Notes under the pieces: generated by a model
Seen by the model: only the letters and a program-made list of their open reading frames with translations
What the model was told of the DNA's origin: nothing
Databases searched by the model: none
Position numbers and translations under genes: made by a program
In this document: piece after piece, positions 44,229 through 55,876 of the stretch
Numbering within the stretch: the first letter of the stretch is position 1
How the letters are laid out: every line of letters begins with the position of its first letter
DNA from: Onchocerca volvulus
Lineage: Eukaryota; Nematoda; Chromadorea; Rhabditida; Onchocercidae
DNA: 64,000 nt
NCBI GenBank assembly: GCA_000499405.2
Contig: HG738140.1
Coordinates: 3,339,631-3,403,630 of the forward strand
Direction of reading: 5' to 3'

Positions 44229-47053
44229 AGCATCGTATATTGTATGTTTGTTGTAGTGATAAATACTGATACATTTCTAAAAATGAATGCAAGAAAAAAA
44301 AAAATCAAAAATTAGGAGGATTAATTTTACTTAAAAATTTAATTTAAATCGAATTTAACGATGATTAACTATTCAATTATTTCGATTCAATTTATCATTA
44401 ATTTTAATAATACGACAAATATACAAAATACTTTGTTTAAATTTAAATTTTTTACAACATCGCAAGATAATTTAAGTTAAATTTAATGAATTTTAACCAT
44501 CTAATCATTTTATTTGTAAATTATATAAATTAAATAATGTGCGATAAAATGAAATCGAAATTATCAGTCAATTATAATATTTAATTATTTTAATTCAAAT
44601 TATCTTTTCTTTGTAATATTAATTATCTGATCATTTTGATTCACTTTATATTGCAATGTTCATAACATGGAAATATCTGTAAAATAAAAAAAATTTGTAT
44701 ATAAAACGATAATCATAATTAGTAATGATAAAATTATCATTCATCAATTTGATAATTTATCAAATAATTTCTTCTTTTCATTTCTCTTTATCTTGAAATT
44801 ACTACTAATTTCCTTTTTTTTTTCTTTCTTTTTTTTTTGTGTTTTGATATTTTCACATTCATTTTTAATTGGATCAAATTTGTTTGTAAAAATTTTTTAA
44901 ATTTCATTTTCGACCTAAATAACACATTTAGAAAAACAAAAAAATTCGATGATTTTTTCCTTTTTTCAATTCAATCGATCAATAATTTTAAGTCATTATA
45001 ATTAATGCATATATATATTAAAGAGAATCTCCAATTTTATTGCATATCTCTTTTTGTTCTTTTTTTTTTTCTTCTTCTTTGCTCATTGAATTTTTTTAAT
45101 TATTAAAATTTTTTTTTGTAATGTATGCTTGTGTCATTTTGACGTTGACTAACGTAATAATTTGAAAAAAAAAAAAAAAAAAAGAAAAAATGATTTATTT
45201 CATCAATGAAGAGGAAATATTTGGAAAAGAAAGTTAGAAAGAAAGATTTTTTGATTAAAAAAAAAATTCATATTTTTGCAATAACTTTCCGAAATTTATG
45301 ACAATTTAAATATTTTATATTCAAATATTTTCATTATCTTTGAATATTCAATTATCAATTGAAATTAGATTTCCTTTTAAAATAACGGTCTCTTTATATG
45401 TATGTTTTTATTCATGTTAATCACATTTATCAATGATTCTCTTATGTTACAAAATTAATTTTAATTTTCTTAAAATTAAAGTTACATCTATCTCTTATAT
45501 TAAAATAACTTTAATTTTGAAAAGATTAAAGTTACAATCTCACATATTCTTTATATATTATATATTTTTATTCATATTAATAGTATTCATAAATGGTTCT
45601 CTTATTTTATGTCAATTTTAATTTTTAAAATTAAATTTACATACATAAAAATTCGAATATATGTATTTTCTTATATATGTACATCTTTATTCGTATTAAT
45701 AGTATTCATTAACAATTCTCTTATATATTAAATTAATTTCAATTTCTTTTTTAATTAAATTCAGATTTTCAAAAATTCTTCTGTATACGTCCTTGTATCA
45801 AATTCAGTATTATAATTATATGTATATAATTAGATGTATAATTACTAACTTTGTAATTAATGTGATTGTTAGTCGAAAATCTTGCTCTTTTTTTTTCTGT
45901 AAAAGTTGTTTTCATTTTCTGTTCAATAATTTAATCAAATTATTTTTCTTTTTCTTCCTTTTTCTTTTCGTATTTTTGGATGACATCTTTATTGATATTT
46001 GTTTCAATTTCTTTTTATTGTTTTCTTTTCATTTGTTCCATTTTCTTATCTCAATAGTTTTCTTTTTTTTTGATTTTGTATTACAATTATTTTAATCTTT
46101 CATCATTTATCATTTACCAGTTATTTTCTTAAAATGATGCATTTTAATTCGAATATTATTATATGAGTGATGAATTCATCTAATTCAGAACTTGTATAAT
46201 TGTGTAACAAAATGTTAAATGATTTATTATCCCATTAAATGAGTATTATTATTAAAAACAAATGTTTTTCATATAATTCTAATGTTATTGGTAAATAAAA
46301 ATCTTTCTCTGAAGTCTAAATGATTTTCGTCGTGCTCAAAAAATAAAAAATTTATCAAAATATTTTAAATATTTTCATTTTAAATTCATAAATTTTTAAA
46401 TCTAAATTACAATAGAATTATGTTTCATATTTATTTTGACATAACTTCTGAAAATTAACAATCAAAAATTGATAATGGCTCTGTCAGTTAAGGATTGTTA
46501 CATTGTTATCATACTGATAACACATAATTATGATATTATTGATACCTAATTTCATGAATTTCCTAATCATTGCCATAATCAATCTCATTTTTATGCAATC
46601 GACTTATTTTGACAAAATATATTTTAATGTAATTAAATCAATTATTTTATTCAGTGCTGAATGAATGTTCATACTATCAGAAAGAGCCCATTGATAAAAT
46701 AATTTAGAAGCATCGATAATGATAAAAATTATCAATTTAAATACAATAATATATGCAAAACTGAAAATAACGATAGTACTAATTAAAGAAAATGAAGCAA
46801 ATTGTAATTAAAATGATATAAAAACGATTACATAGACTCTTGATTTGTTTCATAGCAAAAGATTGCATAAATTATGTATAAGTTTCGAATTTTGCTTCAT
46901 GACAAATGATAAGGTTCGTCTTATCAGTAGAAATCATTGTATAAGAAAATTATAGAATGCATAATTAAATATATTTATTTAAATAATGATTTGAATAAAT
47001 TAAAAAGTAAATTTGAAGCGAATAAAACTTTTCGATTATGAAATAATATCGCC

Positions 47054-47216
47054 TAAAATTGTTTAGAATTATAAGCGATAATTTCTACTTTTAAAAAATT
47101 TGTAAAATTTAAAAATGAAAATTCCATGCCCATTTTTTTACAACAGTTAATAATTAGGCAGTGAAGAAAGAAAAAGATTAAAAATTTCGAGTCGCTTATA
47201 ATTCTAAACAATTTTA
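47054..47216. repeat. Inverted repeat with perfect 25-bp arms
   Basis: Arm 47054-47078 (TAAAATTGTTTAGAATTATA and then AGCGA) is the exact reverse complement of 47192-47216, separated by 113 bases. Confidence 0.85.
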
Positions 47217-47735
47217 ATTCTAAACAATTAATTCGTTCAGAATTTAAAAAAAGTTATACTAAAAAAAAGGAATTCGATGGATAATTTAAACAATTTTCAC
47301 GGACGTAATGATTTATTTCATAATTTATGATTGCAGTAGCAATTTGATGCCACGATCAATTGATGTAAAATATTCCATTTTTAGAAATTCTAAACTATTA
47401 GGAAATAAATTCTGAGCAGTTCAGTGATTAATCTTTTTTTTTTTTTTTTTTAAACCATTAAATCACCATCATGTTACAAGCAAAATAGCTATAGATTTCT
47501 ATTTCTTTTCTAATTGCTCCAAGTCAAATTAATAGTTTTTAATATTTCATCCAATTAAACAATTGTTCAACTTTTTATTAGGAATTATAAGCAGAAAATA
47601 CAAAAATGTATTATAAGCTGCATTAAATCCTTACGAAATAATTTCAACCATTAGTTGCATTATATTTTTTAGTGTAAACTAAAGTTAATTTCATGCTGAA
47701 CTCATAGACTTTACATGGGATATATGCTCAGATAT

Positions 47736-47800
47736 ATCTGCAATAGAATAAAATATAATTTTTAATGCAAATAAAATATAATTTTTATTCTCTTGCAGAT
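47736..47800. repeat. Imperfect palindrome (28-bp arms, 9-base loop)
   Basis: ATCTGCAATAGAATAAAA at 47736 pairs with the reverse of TTTTATTCTCTTGCAGAT ending at 47800. The right arm leads directly into the tandem repeat that follows. Confidence 0.75.
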
Positions 47801-48080
47801 ATCTCTGAGATTCTATCAAATCAAGGAACCGTTAATGCCATATTAAATATCTAGGAGATTTTATCGTTACGAAAGAATAACAACTCTAATAAAGATAGAT
47901 TCTGTGTATTGTATCTATGAGATTTGGCGACCATCAAGGGATCATTATTCCCACATCTAGGAGATTCTATCAACATGAAGGAGTTAATATACATATGCAT
48001 ATCTGTGAGATTCCAGTATTTGAAAAAACCATTATTCAATATAAATATCGATCAGATTCTGTCAACATGGCGAAAAGATT
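47796..48080. repeat. Degenerate tandem repeat, six units
   Basis: Units begin near 47801, 47848, 47915, 47959, 48000 and 48046 and share ATATCT..GAGATTCTATCAACATGAAGG-like sequence in degenerate form; the spacing is 41-67 bases. Confidence 0.7.
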
Positions 48081-48285
48081 GCTAAACATGTGAAATAATC
48101 TTCATTTGCATAATAATTATTTGAACAATTTAATTATTATTATTTGAACAATTTGAACAATTTATACAATTCAATTTAATTATCTTATTCTATAAATAAA
48201 TTATAATTATTGCTTTAACTTTTCATATGATATCACGAATGCTTTTATAATATTACATGCATTATGATATATTAATACTTTTGCT

Positions 48286-48860
48286 ATGGTTCAATTCGGA
48301 GTTCAAATCAGTTCTTACATCCATAGAGCAGGAGGAAAAGTTCTAACTCATAGTTTTTACACCGATGCAATAATGGCAACTTTTTGGAATTCAGAACAAC
48401 ATAGCAGTAGCAACAATCTGACAGTTCCGTTGATCAGTGATTCTTCTCTACGAGCAAAAAAGATTGATTTAACCTAGTGATCACTTTGATTATTCTCTAA
48501 TAATCACTTGTAACATAAACGATGAATCATTGTTCCGTCAATCAATAAACACAACAGTAGCAACAATTCAACGATTCAGTTGAGTAATATTCTTCTCTAC
48601 GAACAAAGGAAAGAATAACCTAGTGATCAGTTTACTTGGATATACTCTAATAATTGGTTGTAACATGAACGAGGAATTACTGTTCCGTCAATCAATAAAA
48701 TTTTTAGAGAATATCCAAGTAAATTGATCATTAGATTATTCTTTGTGTTACATACGATTAGTAGAGAATCAGATCGATCTTATTCCTAAGTTTTCTCTTT
48801 GTGTATCATATTATCTTCGTTGATACAAACCTACATTTTGTCGGCTTCATATAGACAAGA
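48286..48860. mobile_element. Helitron-family internal region, duplicated and partly inverted
   Basis: Two direct copies of about 145 bp (about 48405-48550 and 48555-48700) share CAGTAGCAACAAT, GTAACAT.AACGA.GAAT and TGTTCCGTCAATCAATAAA. An inverted copy follows at 48703-48770 (GAGAATATCCAAGTAAATTG). The same words occur in the elements at 18340-18520 and 28370-29000. A 63-codon frame at 48286-48477 lies within it and looks spurious. Confidence 0.6.
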
Positions 48861-48956
48861 ATTCATTAGTAATATATTTAAAGCATTCAATATATTTTTT
48901 TATTGATAAAAATAAATTGAACGAAATTGGAAAAAGTGTACTGATTTAAATACCCT

Positions 48957-49130
48957 ATATACCGGTTGCTGAAAATATGTTGATTTTGAAATGAATCATG
49001 TAATTGAATTTTTAGTTCTGTAATAAGATGAGGATTAATTCAAGCATTTTCATATACCGGTTACTGAAAATATGTTGATTTTGGAATGAATCATGAAATT
49101 AAGTCTTTATTTCTAAAACAAGAATGATAA
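48957..49130. repeat. Tandem pair of 95-bp repeats
   Basis: ATATACCGGTTGCTGAAAAT (48957) and ATATACCGGTTACTGAAAAT (49052) start two copies that stay similar for about 80 bases. Confidence 0.8.
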
Positions 49131-49755
49131 CAGATCAAATAATGGGAACGTAAAAGAGAAGGAATAAGAGAGAGATTAAGAAAACCCCGGGAGCTATAAT
49201 CAGATGATTATTATTTAGAACCGGTCTTAAAATTACATGCCTTCAATACATGATTGTTAAAATCGATTTCCGAAGGATGCTTTTAAATGACGACAAACCG
49301 TTTTACAAATTTATCTTCCATCCATCCATTCATTTCATCTATTCATTTCCATTCCTTTCAACCACCAACAATCACCAATCAACCAATTTTACCGATCATC
49401 ATCTTTCAAGTATCATCTAATCAGTCGGACTTATTATCATCATTCGGCATCTAATTCCTAACTTCGATATTTTTATTTTATACTTTTATTCACTGATAAT
49501 TATATAAAAAAACTATCACTATTATTATTATTGTATTTGACGCATATTTGTTTATTTATCACACATTCTCAACTAAAACAATAACTCGATATCAAACAAA
49601 AAAGTTGTAATTTTTAACGACGACAACAATTTTATCAACGACAAGTTCTTTTTCCTTCTGCAAATCTTTTCTTCCTTATTTTTTTTCTTTGTCTTAATCA
49701 AGGAATAAAACAACAACAACGACAATTTCAAATTCTGTTTTTTTTTTCTTGAAAA

Positions 49756-49914
49756 ATGTTACTATTGCTAATTCATTTATTATTACTCATACATATTCCG
49801 ATAGTTGAATTAACAACAACATTAGCACCAAATCATGTTGCTATTAATCCAAAAAGGAAACATATTGATGCTGATACATCATGGTTAGAACCGGAAAAAA
49901 ACGAAGTACAAAAG
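49756..49914 (+). CDS. secreted protein gene, exon 1 (signal peptide)
   Basis: ATG to GTATAA donor, phase 0, 53 codons. Hydrophobic core LLLLIHLLLLIHIPIV with likely cleavage soon after VELTT. Later residues are polar (NPKRKHIDADTSWLEPEKNE). Confidence 0.85.
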
Positions 49915-51757
49915 GTATAATTGATAATTTATGATTAATTTTATCTTTTCCTTCCAAAATAAATTTAAATTTAATACACAATTATATTATATCTCATATA
50001 TTATAAATTTAATTTTTTATCTTCAGATAATATTATTGCTAATTTTATTTTTTCTTCTCCAAATTAAGTTTCTTGATATATAATTCTGCATAGTATGATA
50101 TGTTTATATATTTTATAACACTCGTTTTTTAATCTTCAAGTGATATTACTATTAATTTCATCTCTTATAGTTTGAAATAAATTTAAGTTGTAATATATAA
50201 TCACATATGTGATATACTTATAAATTTTATAAGTTTCATTTTTCAATCTTCAGATATCATTAGATGCGAGTAATCCGGAAAAGGTAATCCTTGATTTAAT
50301 CAATTCTGGTAAACAATTAAGTGCATCAGCACAAGGTAATATAGCAGTAGCAGAAGGTGATGGGCAACGAGCACAAGTTCAACGATTTGGTGATAAAGGT
50401 GGCATTGCACAAGTTGAAGGACATAAGTATGTTTTTATTATCAATAATAGTTCTCTCTTCATCTTTCTCTTATCTATTTCCAAATTTATACGAATTTAAA
50501 TTAATAATTTCGAAGATTTAAAGTAATTTAAATTGAATTAAACAAGCAGGTTCTATCATAATTGTAATTTTTATCATATTCTAGCATACAATAAGTTCTA
50601 TCATATTTTTATCATATTCTACGTTTTTGTTATATATTTGTTATGAATAATTCAACAAATGTTGAATTATTCTTAGCAATCTCTCTTTTTTTAAATCTTA
50701 TTTAAATCATATTTGTATACATATAATATCAGTAATCGTTTGATAAGTATTAATGCATAATTTTACATGCAAAACTTTTTGTATATTTCAAATTTTGAAT
50801 TATTCATAACCATTTAATCTTTTTTTGTGTCCTATGCTTAAAAATATGACACTTAGCTGTACAATTAATCAGTAAAATTAACTTTTGATTAAAAAAAATA
50901 TGCATAAATTAGCTATATCCTTCGCCTAGTCATCTAGATAGTCTATATAAATAAAAATGTCCGCTCATTTACTTTAATTTGTCACAGATGTAATAGATAA
51001 AAAAAAAAAAAGATATAAAAATACGCTCCTATTCGAATGCAACGTTGTTTCAAATTTTCAAAGCGGTAAAAAACCTGCAACTTATGTCAAAAGTCGAACG
51101 AACATTTACATTTTTATTTATATAGATTTGTCAACTATTATCTTAGCAATGAATCAATGATTGATTGGCCTCACTTTGTTTATCTGTTAATCGGAGCGTT
51201 TTGGCGGGAAACATGTTTATCCTTTCGGACAGATAACGAAAATAGTAGATATATCTGTATGAAAACACGCGTCTATTCGAATGCAACGTTCTATCAAAAT
51301 TTCAAAGCGATCGATGAAGAACTAGCAACGTTGTATCAAAAGCCATAACAAATATTTATGTAATTTTTTTTTATATAGATAAATAAAAATTTTTTGTTTT
51401 CTATTTCAGAGCTCAGATAAAAACTAAAGAAGATAGCGAAGGTCGTCATGCATTCTTGAAAGCTGATGGAAAATATAAGTTGGATACTGTTGCCCGCGGT
51501 TCCTTGAAGGATCCAAAGGATACCGATTTTGCAGCTACAAATGAACGATTTGATTTCGCTCTTAATCCACAAAGTCAAAATGAAAATGAGGGTACCGGTA
51601 CAATTTCATATACGGATAAGGTTAATCATTTTATTTTAAATTTAATTTTTGTCGGAAATAAAAAAGCTAATATATAGTAATTATTGTGCTTTTCCAACGA
51701 ATTTTTAAAACAAAAAATTTTTTTCGGTTTGAAATGTCTGTGTTTTTCTTTTTCTTT

Positions 51758-51855
<98 letters not shown>

Positions 51856-54800
51856 TTATTTAAGTAGTTCATTAAATTTTTCCCACGATCACTATTTAAT
51901 ATCTTAAAAAACTCGTCATTTTTAGTTTTTGATTTTATCATCGATTGTTTCAAATTCGATTTTAAATATTCTTTTTCAATGTATTATTTCAGGTGATCAC
52001 ATTTGTTACTTTGAAAAATTTATTATTTTTAGTTTTTGACTTACCATCTCTTATTCTTAATTCAGTTTCAAATTTTTTTCAATTTGGCATTTCAAATATA
52101 TCACATTTATTGATTTTATTTCAAGCATATTATGTATTATTTATCGGAAAATTCAACTTATCATATCAAATTGTAATTTTAAAAGCTTATTAGTTAATAA
52201 AATTTTCAAAAAAATTCAATTTCGGTCATTATCATTAGGATTATATTCAAAAATAAAGCATCATATGACAGAAATGCTAAAATGTATAATTTACAGGAAA
52301 AACGGAAAAATGGTAAATATGCATATACGATAAAAAAGGATAATCGTAAAGTTGATGCTTATCTATCAGCTGATAATATTGATGATAAGGATGAATTTTC
52401 TCAATCATTATTCGGCAGACGATCTGAGAAATATCACTGTACTGGTGAGAGATATTTTTGATTTTTAGAATTTTTTTTTCCTTGCGAAGATAAGACGGGT
52501 ATCGATTTGAATGATGCAACATTTCTTTGATAAATGATAAAATATAAAATTCACTCATAATATTACAAGCTATATATGTGTTTGTATGTAATTCAGCAAT
52601 TATTTCATAAAATTAGCATATTTTAATTGGCAATTTTTGTTGCATTTTCAAAAAATTAAAAAAAAAAACCTATTAATCAAATGATAAAATGTATTAAAAG
52701 TTAAAAAGTTTGTTGCACAATATTTTAAATAAATATGTTTTAAATTATTAAATTTAAAAATTTTAAGCAACTATTCTGATGATTCATTGATTAAAAACTA
52801 ATATATCATTAATTAGAAACTCTACTATTTCAAATTCAAAAATTATTCATTCAAAATATTCGATGCAGTAAAAAAATTTAAAAAATCTCTTAAATATATT
52901 TTACTAAATTCGACTAGATATAATTTTATCTTTATGAAAATATATTAGTATTTATTTCGTTGCTATATCATTCAACGATTAATATTGATATTCATTGTTT
53001 ATGTTTATATTTATGTTCTGAAATAAATATACAAAATGAACTAAATATTTCTAACTTTAAATAAAAACATGATATGATAACATAGCTGATATAGTTTAAA
53101 TTGTAAACTTATCCATAAAACAAATCCCTCATTTTGTTTCCTCAATTTAGATGTCCATTGTTTTTATTGTCATAAACATTTCCATAAAACTAATTGTTTA
53201 CCTTATGAATTGAATTCATTACTCATTATTTTTCTTGTTTTATAGTTTACATTTATAAACTAATTTGATTAAATGAATAATTAAATTAAATGAGGAAAGG
53301 AAAACAATAATGAACTATCCATATTATGTTTTCAATGGAAATAGTTAATTAGGAATTAGGGAGTGTCAATCAACGAATTTAAAAAAAATCATTTACTTAT
53401 TTCTCAGTAAAATTTAAGGAAGTTAAAGTATTGTTATTATGTTTCAATTATCGACTATCAATTATCAAATATTATAATTTAGTTAAAAATAAATGATTTG
53501 TAATAGCGTGATTTGTAAAGGATTTTGCTAAAAATAGAATTTGGTGAATATAAATATTTTTATTTTTTGAGAGAAATTTGTTCTAGATATTTCATATTAA
53601 AATTTAGTAACAGATATATAATATTGGCTTTAATTAATATTATCATTTGATAGCTACTAAAAATTTCAATTTGATAAAATTAAAAGGAAATTAAATTTAA
53701 TTCTTATTGATATATACTTATTAATTTGCAGCTGAAACACCAGGTATCTCACAATGTTACGATGCTCAAGGACGTAGTGTAGGTAAAGTTGTAGCTGATA
53801 AATCTGGCAATACTATCATTTACAATGATAAGGATGTACCTATTGCTACAGGAAGTGTACAGAAAATTAGTGATCGTTCTTATCAGGTAATTTCTGTTTA
53901 TCATTCATTTTCTTGTTTTTTTATTATTTAAAATTTGCTTTTTATTATTGTTTTTTTATTATTTAATCATTTATTTGTTTTATATTATCATTATTTTTCA
54001 CTGTTTTTTTATTATTTTTTATTATTTATTTATTATTTTATTATTTATTAACTAAAAAAAGTAAGATTTTAAAATGAAAATAAAGAAATATCATTTATTC
54101 GTTCATACATCATTCCTTTGTTTATTTGATAACAAAAACATCAATTAAAAATGGATAAAACAAGAAATTAATCTGAAGAAAATATTTGTGAATGAATTTA
54201 GAACAAAATAAAATTTAATTGATTTATTCATTACTGGATCTATTTCTTTGTTTATTTGCAGCAAATAATATCAAATAAATGTTAAAAACAAGTTTTATGA
54301 GAATTTTTTTGTAATTTCCTTTTTTTTTTTTTAAATTTTGCAATAAATTTTTTTCTTTTTGCAAATCTAAGAAGGGAAAAAAAAATTAACAAAGATTGAA
54401 ATAAATTTTGAAATAAAATGAAGAATGGAATTAATTTTTAGGCAGTAATTAGCAAGAATTTGTTTATTGCAAAATTAAAAGATGCACGAACATCATCATG
54501 TTGTCGAGAAATTACCGGACAAAATTGTACAGATCCGATTAAATTAGCAAATCCATCATTTAGTCATCCATCGGAACGTGATGGTGATACGTTAAAATTG
54601 ACGTGGCCTGATTGCGTTGATATGTCAATTGATGTAACATTACCACCAAGTATGTAGCAAATTTTATTGAGTAAAATATTTTAAAATGATAAATTAGGTA
54701 CCTTTTTTTTTTCTCATTCATTTATTGTTTCATTTTTATTAATCGTATAAATAAAAATAGAATGAAAATGAAGCCTTAATTCCAGTCTTTTGCTTTAATT

Positions 54801-55853
54801 TCAAATTTAAAGAATGAAAATTAAGGTAAATCATTTAAAATATTCGAAATATTATTATCTTTTTTTTGAAAACTTAATATCATTGCAAAATTTTTATGTA
54901 GATTTTATGAAATCTATATTGCTAGGCTATTTATTTTACAGTTAGTTAATATTTTCGATTTGACCTGAAATTAAATTTAGTAAATTTGGAAATTTTTATT
55001 TATTTAAATTTCAGAAGTTCGTATTAATCGTCTAGCTATGAAACTTGACGTAATGATTCAACCAATTGGAAAATTACGTTGTATGGATGTAGCAACTTGT
55101 GGCCGTGAATGTTATTACTGTGATTGGTGCAAAAATACAAGGTTTCCAATTAAAATTTTAATTTTAAATTAAATTATTTTATGATAAAAAAATTTATTTT
55201 TAATTTCCAATTGAAATGGTAAATTCTTCCAATTATTCTGCCAGATATTATTTTAAAAATGATTTCTTTAATCGATTAAAAATCTAATACTTATTTTTTT
55301 TTCTTTTGCTAATATCATTATTTTTAGATAAAAAAGAGATTATCGAAAAAAAAAAAGTATCTCTTTATAAAAAAAAAAATTAGATTATAGAAATATTCCG
55401 AGAATTCAGGAAATACTTATTAAAATAATAAAGTAATTAAAAAAAAAAATTAGATCAAAGAAATATTCCAAGAATTTAGGAAATACTTATTAAAATAATA
55501 AAGTAATTTTTGTTATACTTCAAATTAATGATTTAAATTAATTGTAAATTTTTTTAGCTCTTTTTTTTTTTCAAATTCTTATTTTCTTTTTCAAAGTAAT
55601 TAAGTTTCATTATTTTAGGAAATTAAAATTATTAGAAAATACAGATGGTAATTTATGTCGAGCAACGAAAGAGCGTACTTATCGATTAACTGTTAAATTA
55701 TGTCCACCACCAGAAGATCCATCATTTACGCTTTGTTCAGCATTTTCAAAATCAGTATGGCAAAAAGATTATTGGCAAAAAGAGGGTGCTGTTGATGTTT
55801 GGATGAAATTTTACGAAAGAGGCGAAACAAGAGCTGAGATAAGTAATCAATAA
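49756..55853 (+). CDS. Unrecognised secreted cysteine-rich protein, 471 residues, 8 exons
   Basis: Exons: 49756-49914, 50254-50426, 51410-51620, 52297-52444, 53732-53886, 54442-54649, 55015-55141, 55619-55853; lengths sum to 1416, i.e. 471 codons plus TAA. The start is the first ATG of a signal-peptide-like leader (MLLLLIHLLLLIHIPIVEL). Residues about 20-228 have no Cys and are charged (for example QVQRFGDKGGIAQVEGHKAQ). The last ~243 residues hold 14 Cys (SSCCREITGQNCTD, TCGRECYYCDWCKN, KLCPPP, TLCSAF) and contain TLKLTWPDCVDMSIDVTLPP, which looks like extracellular beta-sandwich sequence. No membrane segment follows the leader. I do not recognise the family and assign no function. An AATAAA lies 36 bases after the stop. 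Confidence 0.85.
50254..50426 (+). CDS. secreted protein gene, exon 2
   Basis: After TCTTCAG, before AA|GTATGT, phase 0 to 2. SLDASNPEKVILDLINSGKQ then a Gly/Ala/Gln/Val-rich stretch (GNIAVAEGDGQRAQVQRFGD). Confidence 0.85.
50925..51390. mobile_element. Helitron-family element in intron 2 of the secreted-protein gene
   Basis: TCTATATAAATAAAAATG near 50950 and its reverse complement ACATTTTTATTTATATAGAT near 51107-51126 bracket a roughly 175-bp unit with TTCGAATGCAACGTT..TTTCAAA. A second unit (51265-51385) repeats TATTCGAATGCAACGTT and ends in TTATATAGAT. Between them lies the CTGTTAATCGGAGCGTTTTGG block shared with the copies at 13 kb and 18.6 kb. This copy shows best that the family has short inverted ends. 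Confidence 0.7.
51410..51620 (+). CDS. secreted protein gene, exon 3
   Basis: After ATTTCAG, before AAG|GTTAAT, phase 2 to 0. Encodes HAFLKADGKYKLDTVARGSL then ATNERFDFALNPQSQNENEG. The exon begins 20-25 bases after the end of the Helitron-family unit. Confidence 0.87.
51621..52296 (+). other. Intron 3 of the secreted-protein gene
   Basis: Besides the poly-T tract it contains two loosely related copies of TCATTTTTAGTTTTTGA (51916) / TTATTTTTAGTTTTTGA (52022). No coding sequence. Confidence 0.5.
51761..51854. repeat. Poly-T tract (about 90 T with one AAA interruption)
   Basis: T runs flanking a single AAA in intron 3 of the secreted-protein gene. The length may be affected by assembly. Confidence 0.85.
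52297..52444 (+). CDS. secreted protein gene, exon 4
   Basis: After TTTACAG, before G|GTGAGA, phase 0 to 1. Lys/Asp-rich (EKRKNGKYAYTIKKDNRKVD) and ends with the first Cys of the protein (SEKYHCT). Confidence 0.86.
52445..53731 (+). other. Intron 4 of the secreted-protein gene
   Basis: 1.3 kb of A+T-rich intron in which I see no repeat family or coding sequence. Confidence 0.5.
53732..53886 (+). CDS. secreted protein gene, exon 5
   Basis: After TTTGCAG, before CAG|GTAATT, phase 1 to 0. ISQCYDAQGRSVGKVVADKS then VPIATGSVQKISDRSYQ. Confidence 0.87.
53887..54441 (+). other. Intron 5 of the secreted-protein gene
   Basis: TTATTATTT-rich low complexity at the 5' side (53910-54050). Nothing else seen. 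Confidence 0.5.
54442..54649 (+). CDS. secreted protein gene, exon 6
   Basis: After TTTTTAG, before A|GTATGT, phase 0 to 1. Four Cys: TSSCCREITGQNCTD and TWPDCVDMSIDVTLPP; one N-glycosylation site (NCT). Confidence 0.88.
55015..55141 (+). CDS. secreted protein gene, exon 7
   Basis: After TTTCAG, before AG|GTTTCC, phase 1 to 2. LRCMDVATCGRECYYCDWC packs five Cys into 19 residues, the densest region of the protein. Confidence 0.88.
55369..55508. repeat. 70-bp tandem duplication in intron 7
   Basis: Two copies (TTAGAT at 55380 and 55450) share GAAATATTCC.AGAATT.AGG and then AAATACTTATTAAAATAATA. Each begins in an A run. Confidence 0.9.
55619..55853 (+). CDS. secreted protein gene, exon 8 (last)
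   Basis: After TATTTTAG (phase 2). LTVKLCPPPEDPSFTLCSAF then DVWMKFYERGETRAEISNQ and TAA at 55851-55853. A GTAATC just before the stop could be a donor, but splicing it to 56257 breaks the frame, so I end the gene here. Confidence 0.83.
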
Positions 55854-55876
55854 TTTATCAGGATTAAATTTATCAA

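Larger units (their letters stand above)
44246..49755. other. Intergenic region between perlecan and the secreted-protein gene
   Basis: About 5.5 kb with no credible gene on either strand. It contains inverted repeats at 47054-47216 and 47736-47800, a tandem repeat at 47796-48080, a Helitron-family stretch at 48286-48860 and a 95-bp tandem pair at 48957-49130. The last 450 bases, with CA/AC-rich and CAACAACAACGACAA runs, probably include the promoter and 5' UTR of the next gene; I cannot place a TSS. Confidence 0.6.

Noticed and set aside
48286..48477. A 63-codon ORF starting MVQFGVQIS
   Set aside because: It lies within a duplicated Helitron-family block, has no splice context or homology, and the paired copy downstream does not keep the frame.
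51686..51953. Phe-rich and Lys-rich ORFs around 51.7-51.95 kb
   Set aside because: They are translations of a poly-T tract.
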